From NCBI GenBank assembly GCA_034668825.1, contig JAXDOR010000074.1, forward strand, positions 9,633-73,632: a stretch of DNA of 64,000 bases, given 5' to 3'. Positions 34,170-42,566 of this stretch are shown here, in pieces. The translations under genes were made by a program, and so were the position numbers. The stretch comes from CANKHA01 sp034668825. Its GTDB lineage: Bacteria; Pseudomonadota; Alphaproteobacteria; Rhizobiales; Xanthobacteraceae. Positions within the stretch are counted from its first letter, which is position 1; the number at the start of each line of letters is the position of its first letter. Under the pieces are notes generated by a model, which was not told where the DNA came from, did not search any database, and saw only the letters and a list, made by a program, of their open reading frames with translations.

Positions 34170-34261
34170 GCCGACTCCGTGGCAAATTTGCGGACAAATG
34201 GATTAGCGCCTACTTCGCTCCCACGGGAAAGGAGCGCGCCCAATTGCCGCAATGACGGTAT

Positions 34262-34843
34262 TTAGAACAGATAGACCGCGGCGACGATGCCGAGGATCAG
34301 GACGGCGGCGCTGACCGACACCCAAAATCCCAGCCGCTCCTCCAGCATCTTGCGCGCCTGCGGCCCATAACGGTTGAGCAGGAAGGCCACCGCGAAGAAG
34401 CGCGTGCCGCGCGCAATGATCGACAGCAGCACGAAAGGCACGACCGGATAGCCGGTGAAGCCCGAGGCGATGGTGACGATCTTGTAGGGGATCGGGGTGA
34501 GGCCCTTGAGCAAGATGATCCAGGTGCCCCACTCCCGATAGGCTTCGCGAAAGGCGTCGATCTTCGAGCCGTAGCCGTAAAGCTGCATCAGCCACAGCCC
34601 GAGCGAGTCGTAGAGATAGGCGCCGATGAAATAGCCGAGCAGCCCGCCCAGCACTGAGGTGACCGTGCACAGAGCCGCATAAAAATAGGCCCGGTCAGGC
34701 CGGGCCAGAGCCATCGGGATCAGCATCGCGTCGGGCGGCACGGGAAAGAACGAACTTTCCACGAATGACACGGCGCCCATGATCCAGGCGGCATGCGGCT
34801 TACCGGCGGCGCCGAGGCACCAATCGTAGAGGCGGCGGAGCAT
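34262..34843 (-). CDS. YqaA family (DedA-like) membrane protein
   Basis: A 193-residue inner-membrane protein with four to five helices. Motifs FVESSFFPVPPDAMLIPMALARP and LLKGLTPIPYKIVTIASGFTGYPVVPFVLLSIIARG are the VTT/SNARE-associated signature of the YqaA/DedA group, which is implicated in membrane lipid transport and proton-motive-force balance. The ATG at 34843 gives a standard N-terminus. It often pairs with dsbB in related bacteria; here the two are separated by the accessory stretch starting at the tRNA. The next gene upstream on the same strand is the HisE-like gene, 59 bp away. Confidence 0.85.
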   Translation of the reverse strand: MLRRLYDWCLGAAGKPHAAWIMGAVSFVESSFFPVPPDAMLIPMALARPDRAYFYAALCTVTSVLGGLLGYFIGAYLYDSLGLWLMQLYGYGSKIDAFREAYREWGTWIILLKGLTPIPYKIVTIASGFTGYPVVPFVLLSIIARGTRFFAVAFLLNRYGPQARKMLEERLGFWVSVSAAVLILGIVAAVYLF

Positions 34844-34902
34844 GGAGCCTGCTTAGTGGCGGGGGCGGGATATGTCCACGGGCGGAAGCCTGGGTGCGGC
34901 GT

Positions 34903-35283
34903 TCAGCGGCGCTTGCGGATGCGACGGGCCTCAAGGGCAACGACCTTGCGCCTTGCAATAGGCTCAGGCCGCGTCTTCGGCATTTTTTCAGCGATGCCCA
35001 ACAGCCGCTCGCGCCGGTTCATCTCTTCCCAGACATCCTGCGGATGAACGCCGGCGGAAACCCAAAGCACGACGAGATTGTAGAAGAGATCGGCGCTTTC
35101 GCGCACCACGGCATCGGTGTGGCCGTTCATGGCGTCGATGACGACTTCGACGGCTTCCTCGGCAAGTTTCTTGGCCATCTTCGCGCGGCCTGACTGCAGC
35201 AGGCGCGCGGTTCGCGACTTTGTCGGGTCCGAGCTGCGGGCGGCAAGGACGGCTTCATAGAGGCGGCCGAGCGAATCACTCAT
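34903..35283 (-). CDS. hisE: Phosphoribosyl-ATP diphosphatase-like protein (HisE)
   Basis: HisE converts phosphoribosyl-ATP to phosphoribosyl-AMP in histidine synthesis. The 126-residue protein has the MazG-like helical metal motif: SRTARLLQSGRAKMAKKLAEEAVEVVIDAM followed by ESADLFYNLVVLWVSAGV, with the Glu and Asp ligands. The last 35 residues (EKMPKTRPEPIARRKVVALEARRIRKRR) form an unusually basic tail beyond the usual length of about 107. No other his genes are near. The ATG at 35283 gives the family start MSDSLGRLYEAV. A second, clustered hisE may exist elsewhere, so this could be a paralogue. Confidence 0.75.
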   Translation of the reverse strand: MSDSLGRLYEAVLAARSSDPTKSRTARLLQSGRAKMAKKLAEEAVEVVIDAMNGHTDAVVRESADLFYNLVVLWVSAGVHPQDVWEEMNRRERLLGIAEKMPKTRPEPIARRKVVALEARRIRKRR

Positions 35284-35345
35284 GCTTCGCACACTACCGC
35301 GATCCGAATGATCATTTGTTAATGATTTCATTCGGAGGCACCGCT

Positions 35346-35374
35346 TCCTGGCGCCGCGCGCGGCCGCGCCAGGA
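35346..35374. terminator. Hairpin after the Gly/Tyr-rich gene
   Basis: TCCTGGCGC (35346-35354) pairs perfectly with GCGCCAGGA (35366-35374) around an 11-nt GC-rich loop, 15 bp past the stop of the minus-strand gene. No T-run follows, so the terminator call is tentative. Confidence 0.4.
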
Positions 35375-35388
35375 TGTCGCACGCCATA

Positions 35389-35724
35389 CTATCGGTGCCG
35401 GCGATAATGCGCGACATGGCCCCGCCACGCCGGACGGTATCCATAAGACCCATAGTACGGGCCAGGCGCGTAATAGGCAGGCCCATAATAAGAACCATAG
35501 CCGTAAGGAGAGCCGTAATACGGGCCATAGCCGTAATAGGGGCCGTTATTCGCCGCCGCGATGGCGGCGATCGTTCCCGCCATCACGGCAAAGGCGCCGA
35601 ATGCGGCCGCGCCGTTGCCACCGTGACGGCGCGCGGCGGAGGCGGTTGTGGACGTCAGTCCGACGCTGAGTGCGAGGCCGGCCGCAGCGGCGGCGACGAT
35701 CGCGCGATGAGTGGTGCTGCGCAT
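35389..35724 (-). CDS. Small exported Gly/Tyr-rich protein
   Basis: A 111-residue protein with a signal peptide (IVAAAAAGLALSVGLTSTTASAA), a hydrophobic second segment (AFGAFAVMAGTIAAIAAA) and a C-terminal low-complexity region of repeated PYYGYG/GPYYGS units ending in basic residues (RGHVAHYRRHR). Such short GY-rich envelope proteins are frequent in rhizobia; their role is unknown. The ATG at 35724 fits. It stands between the HisE-like gene and the divergent solute-binding protein. Confidence 0.72.
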   Translation of the reverse strand: MRSTTHRAIVAAAAAGLALSVGLTSTTASAARRHGGNGAAAFGAFAVMAGTIAAIAAANNGPYYGYGPYYGSPYGYGSYYGPAYYAPGPYYGSYGYRPAWRGHVAHYRRHR

Positions 35725-35964
35725 GATCTTTCCCGTTGTTTGCTGGTCCCAAGTCAGGACCCTGTACGAGATTTAGGAAGGAATTGAGACAAGGTAAGAT
35801 GCGCTGGTCATGACGTTTTCGTTAGGTGGCGCTGCAGCAAACAGCGGCTATGAACGCCCGTTCACAGCCGAGAAGTGAGCCTGCCGATTCCGTGCTTGCA
35901 CTTTGGACTGTCATGTTCTTTTGTGCGCTCAGTTTCGCTCGGGGGTGAAAAGAAGGAAGACAGC

Positions 35965-37011
35965 GTGCGGTGCATCACGCTCCCTCGTGCCGGGTTCGCT
36001 TTGGTGGCGGCATTCTCGGCCGCCCTCGCCGCAAGCCCCCTCGCGGCGCAAACCGCAATCAAGGTAACGCTCGACGGGGGCTTCGGCGGACCGTCGGCTC
36101 CCTTTCTTGTCGCGCAAGACAAGGGCTACTACCGCAGCGAAAAGCTCAACGTCACAATCGACGCCGCAGGCGCGACGTCCGATCCAATCGCGGCCGTTGC
36201 CTCCGGAGCTTCTGATTTAGGTGTTGCCGATATCAACGCGCTGATCAAATACCGCGACCAGAATCCGGCGGCACCGGTCAAGGCCGTGTTCATTGTCTAC
36301 AATAAGCCGCCCTACGCCATCATCGCCCGCAAAAGCCGCGGTATCGCCACGCCCAAGGATCTCGAGGGCAAGAAGCTCGGAGCGCCCGCCGCCGAAGCCG
36401 CCAGCGCGCATTGGCCGCTGTTCGCCAAGCTCAACGACATCCATACTTCAAAGGTAACTATCGAGAATGTCGCACCTCCAGTGCGGGAACCGCTATTGGC
36501 AGCCGGTCAGGTCGATGCCATCGTCGGCATCTCCTTCTCCTCCTATGTTGATCTCAAGGATCGCGGCGTGCCGATCGACGATCTCGTTGTTTTGCCGATG
36601 GCCGACTACGGGCTGCATCTGTATGGCGATGTCATCATGGCGAATACGAAATTCCTCGCGGACAACCCGGACGCGGTGAAAGCGTTTCTCCATGCCGTCC
36701 TGAAGGGCGTCAAGGACAGCATCAAGGACCCGACACACGCGGTTGACTCGGTGATCAAACGAAACGATGCCGTCAGAAAAGAGCTTGAGATCGAACGTCT
36801 GCGGATGGCCATCCGCGACAACATCGTCACGCCCGAGGTGAAGGAAAACGGATTAGGCGCGGTCGATTATGCGCGACTTGCGAGCGCCATCGATCAGCTC
36901 GGGCTAACGTTCAAGTTCAAGACGAAACCTGACGCGGCTGCCATATTCGATTCGACCTTCCTGCCGCCGGCCGCGGAACGGAGGGTTAATGAGCCGCAGC
37001 GGCCAGGATAG
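35965..37011 (+). CDS. NMT1/SsuA-type ABC solute-binding protein (orphan)
   Basis: A 348-residue periplasmic binding protein. A signal peptide (ALVAAFSAALAASPLAAQT) precedes the NMT1/THI5-like fold with LDGGFGGPSAPFLVAQDKGYYRSEKLNVTIDAA, GASDLGVADINALIKYRD, and ADYGLHLYGDVIMANTKFLADNPDAVKAFLHAVLKG. Family ligands include pyrimidine precursors, sulfonates, nitrate and aromatic acids. A GTG at 35965 with AAGGAAG upstream is chosen over an open frame to 35875. No permease or ATPase genes are adjacent; it might share those at 57.9-59.6 kb (inference). Confidence 0.82.
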   Translation: MRCITLPRAGFALVAAFSAALAASPLAAQTAIKVTLDGGFGGPSAPFLVAQDKGYYRSEKLNVTIDAAGATSDPIAAVASGASDLGVADINALIKYRDQNPAAPVKAVFIVYNKPPYAIIARKSRGIATPKDLEGKKLGAPAAEAASAHWPLFAKLNDIHTSKVTIENVAPPVREPLLAAGQVDAIVGISFSSYVDLKDRGVPIDDLVVLPMADYGLHLYGDVIMANTKFLADNPDAVKAFLHAVLKGVKDSIKDPTHAVDSVIKRNDAVRKELEIERLRMAIRDNIVTPEVKENGLGAVDYARLASAIDQLGLTFKFKTKPDAAAIFDSTFLPPAAERRVNEPQRPG

Positions 37012-37192
37012 CCTCGCCGAATTTTGGACGCTTTCCTCGGAGACACAGCGGAACGGCGGCGGGCCTGGGCGCATTAGGAATAATTAGTGTCGGGCTTTGC
37101 CTTTACATGCCACCTGCGGCTTAGATAATCATCGTGATCCCTGGGAATTCTGAGTTCTCAGGCCTTATAGAAACGGAACCGGACGCCGACCT

Positions 37193-38557
37193 GTGCCATT
37201 TCGTGCAAAATCCCTGATCACAGCCTTTGTCCTTGGGCTCACGAGTGCCGCCGCCACGGTGGCAGTCGGTACGGGACCAGCGCTCGCGGGGGCGCAACTC
37301 CTCATCGAGGCCGATAGCGGCCGTGTGCTTCACGCCGAGAATGCTACTTACCCCTGGTACCCGGCTTCGCTTACCAAGCTGATGACGCTCTATGTGACGC
37401 TGCATGCGGTGAAGGAAGGCCGGATCAAGACCGACTCGTTGATCACCGTTACACCCAGCGCGGTGGCGCAGGCGCCGGCGAAGATGGGTTTCAAAAACGG
37501 GACGCAGCTCACCGTCGACAACGCCATCAAGATGTTGATGGTGAAATCGGCGAACGACATGGCGGTGACACTCGCCGAGGGCGTTTCCGGCTCGATCGAG
37601 AATTTTGCCGACGAGATGAACCGTTCCGCCCAGCGCCTCGGGATGACGCAGACCAGTTATGTAAATCCGAACGGCCTTCCGGCGGACGGCCAGATCAGCT
37701 CCGCTCGCGATATCGGTATTTTGGCGCGCGCTCTGATCCGCGAATTTCCCGAATACGATTTCTACTGGCACATCCCGGCCATGAAGTTCGGCAAGCGCGT
37801 CACGCGTAACTACAACCCGCTGCTCGGACGCTATCCCGGCGCCGACGGCATGAAGACCGGATACATCTGCGCCTCCGGCTTCAACATGGTCGTTTCCGCG
37901 ACAAGAAATGGAAAGCGGCTGATCGCTGTGGTCCTGGGTGCGCCTTCCTCGGCAGTGCGCGCCATGAGGGCGGCACAATTGCTGGAGCGGGGATTTAATA
38001 GCGGCGGACTGTCATGGCTGACATCGTCGCTGGGAACGGTAAACGCGCTCACCCCGATCGATGCCGCGCCGCCCAATCTACGCGATGAGATGTGCGGCCC
38101 GCATCGCCGCCGGCCGGCGGTCGAGGAGGATGCGGCGGAGGTGGCTTCGAACGGCGATTCCGAACCTCCGGTCCTACTGTCCAGCCTGCGCGCCCCCAAC
38201 GGCAAACCCTTCTCGCTGACTGGACCGCCGCTCTACGCGGTGCAGCCGGTCGAGGTCTTTATTGGTCCGCCGAAAAAGTCAGCGGGTTCGCAGATTGCCT
38301 CGGCGGCGGCGGCTCTCGGCAACGCGGTCAAGCTTGTTAAGCCCATTGCCGCCAAGCCCGGCCAGATCGCTCCCGCACTGGTCACTTCCGGACCGGCACC
38401 AGTTGCGGCGCCCGGCGCCGTCCCATGGACAAGCTTCACGCCCACCGCCCTGGCCAATGCTCCGCCTTCCGAGCTGACGGCCACTCTGGCGGAAACCTCC
38501 GTGCCCCTGCCTCGGCCGCGACCCCGCCTCGCGATCAGCCAGCCTAGGAAGAGATAA
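37193..38557 (+). CDS. D-alanyl-D-alanine carboxypeptidase (S11 family)
   Basis: A 454-residue penicillin-binding protein that trims the terminal D-Ala of peptidoglycan stem peptides in the periplasm. The three active-site motifs are present: SxxK in PASLTKLM, SxN in KSANDMAV, and KTG in MKTGYICASG. After the catalytic domain (to about residue 275) comes a Pro/Ala-rich C-terminal extension of about 170 residues ending PLPRPRPRLAIS, without an obvious amphipathic anchor. The signal peptide starts at GTG 37193. An imperfect palindrome (37140-37162) lies upstream. Confidence 0.92.
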   Translation: MPFRAKSLITAFVLGLTSAAATVAVGTGPALAGAQLLIEADSGRVLHAENATYPWYPASLTKLMTLYVTLHAVKEGRIKTDSLITVTPSAVAQAPAKMGFKNGTQLTVDNAIKMLMVKSANDMAVTLAEGVSGSIENFADEMNRSAQRLGMTQTSYVNPNGLPADGQISSARDIGILARALIREFPEYDFYWHIPAMKFGKRVTRNYNPLLGRYPGADGMKTGYICASGFNMVVSATRNGKRLIAVVLGAPSSAVRAMRAAQLLERGFNSGGLSWLTSSLGTVNALTPIDAAPPNLRDEMCGPHRRRPAVEEDAAEVASNGDSEPPVLLSSLRAPNGKPFSLTGPPLYAVQPVEVFIGPPKKSAGSQIASAAAALGNAVKLVKPIAAKPGQIAPALVTSGPAPVAAPGAVPWTSFTPTALANAPPSELTATLAETSVPLPRPRPRLAISQPRKR

Positions 38558-38679
38558 CCGGCACCGCCGCTACGCTTTGCCGCCACCGCGCCCATCTTGC
38601 CACGCACGCCGATTCGCCTGATGCTGCCGAGCAATAAGCCGGCCAGCCGTCAATGCCGCCGGCGCAGCGGGGAAGCGTC

Positions 38680-40377
38680 ATGGAAAGGATTTGGCTGCGG
38701 CACTATCCGCCCGGTGTCCCAGCCGAAATCGATCCGCTGAAATATTCGTCCCTGGTGGCAATGTTCGAGGAGAGTTTCAAACTCTACCGGACAGAAAATG
38801 CCGCCATCTGCATGGACAAAGCACTGACTTATGAGGCGCTCGACCAGGCTTCGCGCGCGCTCGGCGCCTGGCTGCAAAATACGGGCCTCAAGCGCGGCAG
38901 CCGCGTCGCCATCATGATGCCGAACGTGCTGCAATATCCGGTCGCCATCATAGCGATCCTGCGCGCCGGCTTCACGGTGGTGAATGTCAACCCGCTCTAC
39001 AAACCGCGCGAACTTGAATTCCAACTCAAGGATTCCGGCGCCGAGGCCATCATTGTATTGGAGAATTTTGCCGCCGTCGTTCAGCAAGCGCTGCCGCACA
39101 CCGCCGTGAAGCACATCGTGATCGCATCCATGGGCGATATGCTCGGCGCGCTCAAAGGCACGGTCGTCAACTTCGTCGTGCGTCGCATCAAGAAGATGGT
39201 GCCGGCTTATTCATTGCCCGACGCCGTGGCGTTCAACGATGCGCTCGCCGCCGGCCGCGATCTGACGCTGACCACGCCCGCCATAGGGCCGGAGGATGTC
39301 GCCTTCCTGCAATATACCGGCGGCACCACCGGCGTCGCCAAGGGCGCCGTTCTCCAACATCGCAATCTGGTCGCCAACACGCTGCAGGTCGAGGCATGGC
39401 ATGTGCCGATCATCAGCCGGCCGCCGCATATCGAACGCATAGTCATCGTGACGGCGCTGCCGCTTTATCACATCTTCGCGTTGACGATCTGTTTTCTCAT
39501 CAGCATTCGCATGGGTGGCGTTTGCATCCTCATTCCAAATCCACGCGATATCCCGGGGCTGATAAAGGAGTTGACCAAATACAAGGTGAACTCATTTCCC
39601 GCCGTCAACACGCTGTATAACGCGCTGCTCAATCATCCCGATTTCGAGAAGCTCGACTGGAGCATGCTGAAATGCGCGCTGGGCGGCGGCATGGCCGTGC
39701 AGAAGGTGGTGGCGGACAAGTGGTCGAAGACCACCGGCCGCCCGATCATCGAGGGTTACGGCCTGTCCGAAACCTCACCGGTCCTCACCGCCAACCGTAC
39801 CGACATCAGCGAATGGACGGGAACCATCGGTTTTCCCCTGCCCTCCACCGACATCTCCATCCGCGATGAAAACGACAACGAAGCAGCGCTCGGCGAGCAA
39901 GGCGAGATTTGCGCGCGCGGCCCGCAGGTCATGCCCGGCTATTGGCGGCATCCCGACGAGACCGCGAAGGTGATGACGAAGGATGGTTTCTTCCGCACCG
40001 GCGATATCGGCGTGATGGACACACAAGGTCGCGTCCGCATCGTGGACCGCAAGAAGGACATGATTTCGGTTTCCGGCTTCAAGGTATTTCCCAACGAAGT
40101 GGAAGAGGTCGTGGCGGGTCATCCCGGCATTCTCGAATGCGCGGTGGTCGGCGTCCCGGATGCGCACTCCGGCGAGACCGTCAAACTATTCGCGGTGAAG
40201 AAGGACCCGACCCTCACGGAAGCGGATTTACGCAAGTTCCTGTTTCCCCTGCTCAGCAGTTACAAGATGCCGAAATACATCGAATTTAGAACAGAGCTGC
40301 CAAAGACTCCGGTCGGCAAGATTTTGCGCCGGGCGCTGCGGGACGAAGCCGCAAACACAATGGCTCCCGCGGCTTGA
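38680..40377 (+). CDS. fadD: Long-chain fatty-acid--CoA ligase
   Basis: FadD adenylates fatty acids and forms acyl-CoA at the inner membrane. The 565-residue protein has the AMP-binding P-loop YTGGTTGVAKGAVL, ALPLYHIFAL, EGYGLSETSPV, the FACS signature region DGFFRTGDIGVMDTQGRVRIVDRKKDMISVSGFKVFPNEVEEV, and the catalytic Lys in KTPVGKILRR. The ATG at 38680 has GGGGAAG just upstream. Its stop overlaps the start of the DUF924 gene by four bases. It can feed acyl-CoA into the ETF-linked oxidation system elsewhere in the window. Confidence 0.95.
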   Translation: MERIWLRHYPPGVPAEIDPLKYSSLVAMFEESFKLYRTENAAICMDKALTYEALDQASRALGAWLQNTGLKRGSRVAIMMPNVLQYPVAIIAILRAGFTVVNVNPLYKPRELEFQLKDSGAEAIIVLENFAAVVQQALPHTAVKHIVIASMGDMLGALKGTVVNFVVRRIKKMVPAYSLPDAVAFNDALAAGRDLTLTTPAIGPEDVAFLQYTGGTTGVAKGAVLQHRNLVANTLQVEAWHVPIISRPPHIERIVIVTALPLYHIFALTICFLISIRMGGVCILIPNPRDIPGLIKELTKYKVNSFPAVNTLYNALLNHPDFEKLDWSMLKCALGGGMAVQKVVADKWSKTTGRPIIEGYGLSETSPVLTANRTDISEWTGTIGFPLPSTDISIRDENDNEAALGEQGEICARGPQVMPGYWRHPDETAKVMTKDGFFRTGDIGVMDTQGRVRIVDRKKDMISVSGFKVFPNEVEEVVAGHPGILECAVVGVPDAHSGETVKLFAVKKDPTLTEADLRKFLFPLLSSYKMPKYIEFRTELPKTPVGKILRRALRDEAANTMAPAA

Positions 40378-40946
40378 ACATCGTGACGACATCGAACGGC
40401 GGCGCGGCGGTCACGCCTGAAGATGTCCTTGCCTTTTGGCTCGAAGCCGGATCGGATAAGTGGTTCAAGAAGGATGAGGCTTTCGATGCCGCGATCCGCG
40501 CCCGCTTTCTACCGGCCTATGAGGCAGCCGCGGACGGACGGCTCGCCGCTTGGGAGGCGACTGCAGACGGAGCGCTGGCGCTGATCATCCTGCTCGACCA
40601 GTTTTCCCGCAATATGTTTCGCGGCTCGCCGCGTACCTTTGCCGCCGATCCGCTTGCCCTCGCCCTTGCTAAGCGAGCCATCGCGCGCGGCTTCGACGAG
40701 CAACTAGAACTGCCGAAACGCAGTTTCTTTTATCTGCCCTTCATGCATTCGGAAAATCTCGCCGACCAAGAACGTTGCATCGATCTCTGCCGGCAGGGCG
40801 GAACCGAAGACAACCTGAAATTCGCCGAGCAGCACGCGGATATCATTCGACGTTTCGGCCGGTTCCCCCATCGCAACGCGGTGCTCGGCCGCGTCACGAC
40901 CGAGGAGGAACAGGCCTTTCTCGATGGCGGCGGCTTCGCCGGTTGA
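40374..40946 (+). CDS. DUF924 family protein
   Basis: A 190-residue soluble protein of the DUF924 family. Motifs are EDVLAFWLEAGSDKWFKKDEAFDAAIRARF, ALIILLDQFSRNMFRGSPRTFAADPLAL, FFYLPFMHSENLADQERCI, and RRFGRFPHRNAVLGR. The fold is all-helical and TPR-like; the function is unknown. The start is TTG 40374, giving a four-base overlap with fadD; GTG 40383 is an alternative. Operon membership with fadD suggests a role near lipid metabolism, by context only. Confidence 0.85.
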   Translation: MNIVTTSNGGAAVTPEDVLAFWLEAGSDKWFKKDEAFDAAIRARFLPAYEAAADGRLAAWEATADGALALIILLDQFSRNMFRGSPRTFAADPLALALAKRAIARGFDEQLELPKRSFFYLPFMHSENLADQERCIDLCRQGGTEDNLKFAEQHADIIRRFGRFPHRNAVLGRVTTEEEQAFLDGGGFAG

Positions 40947-41065
40947 GCGTGGGGCAATGTGACGGCCAAACGTCGATTGACCCATGCCGACGGTAAGGCG
41001 AGAGTAGCGGCTGAGACCTGTGCACGCCTTGCTGTTGCAGCAGCCAAAATACCGGAGGAAACAAA

Positions 41066-42034
41066 ATGAAGGCGATGAAACAACTTTGGTTCGGCATCAT
41101 GGCCGCGGGAATACTTGCTGCCGGTGTGGCCTCCGCCTCGGCGCAGATGGAACTGAAGCTCATGGCTCCGGCAGCACCGGGCGGCGGCTGGGATCAGACC
41201 GCGCGCGCCATGCAGCAGGTGCTGACCTCGGCCAAATTGGCGAAAAGCGTCCAGGTCATCAACGTGCCCGGCGCGGGCGGCACGGTCGGCATCGCGCAAT
41301 TCGTCAACGGTGCCAAAGGCGACGGCAACCAGCTCATGGTCAATGGCTTTGTCATGGTCGGCGCGCTGATATTGAACAAGTCGCCGGTCGGTCTCGATCA
41401 GGTCACGCCGATCGCGCGGCTGACCGAGGAAACCCAGGTCATGGTCGTGCCGACGAATTCGCCTATTAAGAACGCCCAGGACCTCGCCAAGCTGGTGAAG
41501 GAAGATGTGGCCAAGGTCACCTTCGCCGGCGGCTCGGCCGGCGGCGTCGATCACATCATGGCGGCCTTGTTCGTAGCGGCTGCGGGCGCGGAGGCAGCCA
41601 AGGCCAATTACATTCCGTTCTCCGGCGGCGGTGAATCGCTCGCCGCGATCCTCGGCGGCAAGGTGACCGCGGGGATTTCCGGCTATGGAGAATATGAAGG
41701 CCAGATCAAAGCCGGCAAGCTGCGCGCTATCGGCGTGACCTCACCGCAGCGGCTTCCGGGCGTCGATGTGCCGACATTCAAGGAACAAGGCATCGACCTG
41801 GTCCTCACCAACTGGCGCTCGGTCGTCGCCCCGCCGGGAATTACCGCGGAGCAAAAGAAGGCGCTCGCCGACGTTATCGACAAGATGGTGAAATCAGCGG
41901 AGTGGAAAGACGTTTTGAAGCAGAAAGGCTGGGACGATGCCTATATGCCCGCAGACGCTTTCGCCACGTTCCTAAAGCAGGAACAGACGCGCGTCGATGC
42001 GGTGCTGCGCTCAGTCGGTTTGGTGAAGTCATAA
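41066..42034 (+). CDS. tctC: Tripartite tricarboxylate transporter binding protein TctC
   Basis: The periplasmic receptor of a TTT-family secondary transporter. The 322-residue protein has a signal peptide (MAAGILAAGVASASAQ), then the Bug fold with MAPAAPGGGWDQTARAMQQ, NVPGAGGTVGIAQFV and VTFAGGSAGGVDHIMAALF, the segments that hold carboxylates. CGGAGGAAAC precedes the ATG. It is first in tctC-tctB-tctA, the only complete system of this family here; the substrate is a di- or tricarboxylate by family. Confidence 0.93.
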   Translation: MKAMKQLWFGIMAAGILAAGVASASAQMELKLMAPAAPGGGWDQTARAMQQVLTSAKLAKSVQVINVPGAGGTVGIAQFVNGAKGDGNQLMVNGFVMVGALILNKSPVGLDQVTPIARLTEETQVMVVPTNSPIKNAQDLAKLVKEDVAKVTFAGGSAGGVDHIMAALFVAAAGAEAAKANYIPFSGGGESLAAILGGKVTAGISGYGEYEGQIKAGKLRAIGVTSPQRLPGVDVPTFKEQGIDLVLTNWRSVVAPPGITAEQKKALADVIDKMVKSAEWKDVLKQKGWDDAYMPADAFATFLKQEQTRVDAVLRSVGLVKS

Positions 42035-42042
42035 CAGTTATT

Positions 42043-42073
42043 CGTCATGCCCGGCCTTGTGCCGGCCATGACG
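42043..42073. repeat. REP-like palindrome between tctC and tctB
   Basis: CGTCATGCCCGGC, loop CTTGT, GCCGGCCATGACG is an imperfect long hairpin directly after the tctC stop. Its position suits differential mRNA stability, leaving more TctC than the membrane subunits. Confidence 0.7.
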
Positions 42074-42086
42074 AGTTGGGGGCTGC

Positions 42087-42554
42087 ATGGAAACGACGCG
42101 GCGCGCGGACCGAGCCGGGATTGCGATTGCCGCTTTCCTCCTGATCACCGCAGGCGTGATCTTCTGGGATACGACGACGTTACAGATCACCTCCGTTTAT
42201 GGCGTCGGGCCGAAGGCGATGCCGATGGTCGTCGCGGCTGGGCTGGTGCTGCTGGCGATCGGAAACCTTGTCATGGCGTTGCGCGGCGAATTCCCGCAGC
42301 GGGAGAGCGCCGATCCGAAGGCGATCCTGCTGATCCTCGGCGGACTGGCAGCGCTGATTGCGCTGATCGGCCTCGGCGGTGGTTTCATCTTGGCGACCGC
42401 GATCCTGTTCGCGGCGACAGCGGCGGCTTTCGGTAGTCGCGCCTTTCACACCGATCTCGGTATTGGCTTCGGACTGGGCTTCTTCACCTTCCTGATCTTC
42501 GACAAGTTGCTCACCCTTAGCCTGCCGGCGGGGCCGCTCGAACGCCTGCTCTAA
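42087..42554 (+). CDS. tctB: Tripartite tricarboxylate transporter small subunit TctB
   Basis: The 155-residue small membrane subunit of a TTT transporter. Four helices are visible: GIAIAAFLLITAGVIFWDT, MPMVVAAGLVLLAIGNLVMAL, AILLILGGLAALIALIGLGGGFILATAILFAATAAAF, and IGFGLGFFTFLIFDKLLTLSL with the typical SLPAGPLE ending. TctB stabilises or modulates TctA. It lies after a REP palindrome and 12 bp before tctA. Confidence 0.9.
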   Translation: METTRRADRAGIAIAAFLLITAGVIFWDTTTLQITSVYGVGPKAMPMVVAAGLVLLAIGNLVMALRGEFPQRESADPKAILLILGGLAALIALIGLGGGFILATAILFAATAAAFGSRAFHTDLGIGFGLGFFTFLIFDKLLTLSLPAGPLERLL

Positions 42555-42566
42555 GGAGGCGACGTC

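Noticed and set aside
27282..35000. Integration site duplicate of the tRNA-Leu 3' end
   Set aside because: No second copy of the T-arm/acceptor sequence was seen downstream, and no integrase gene is present.
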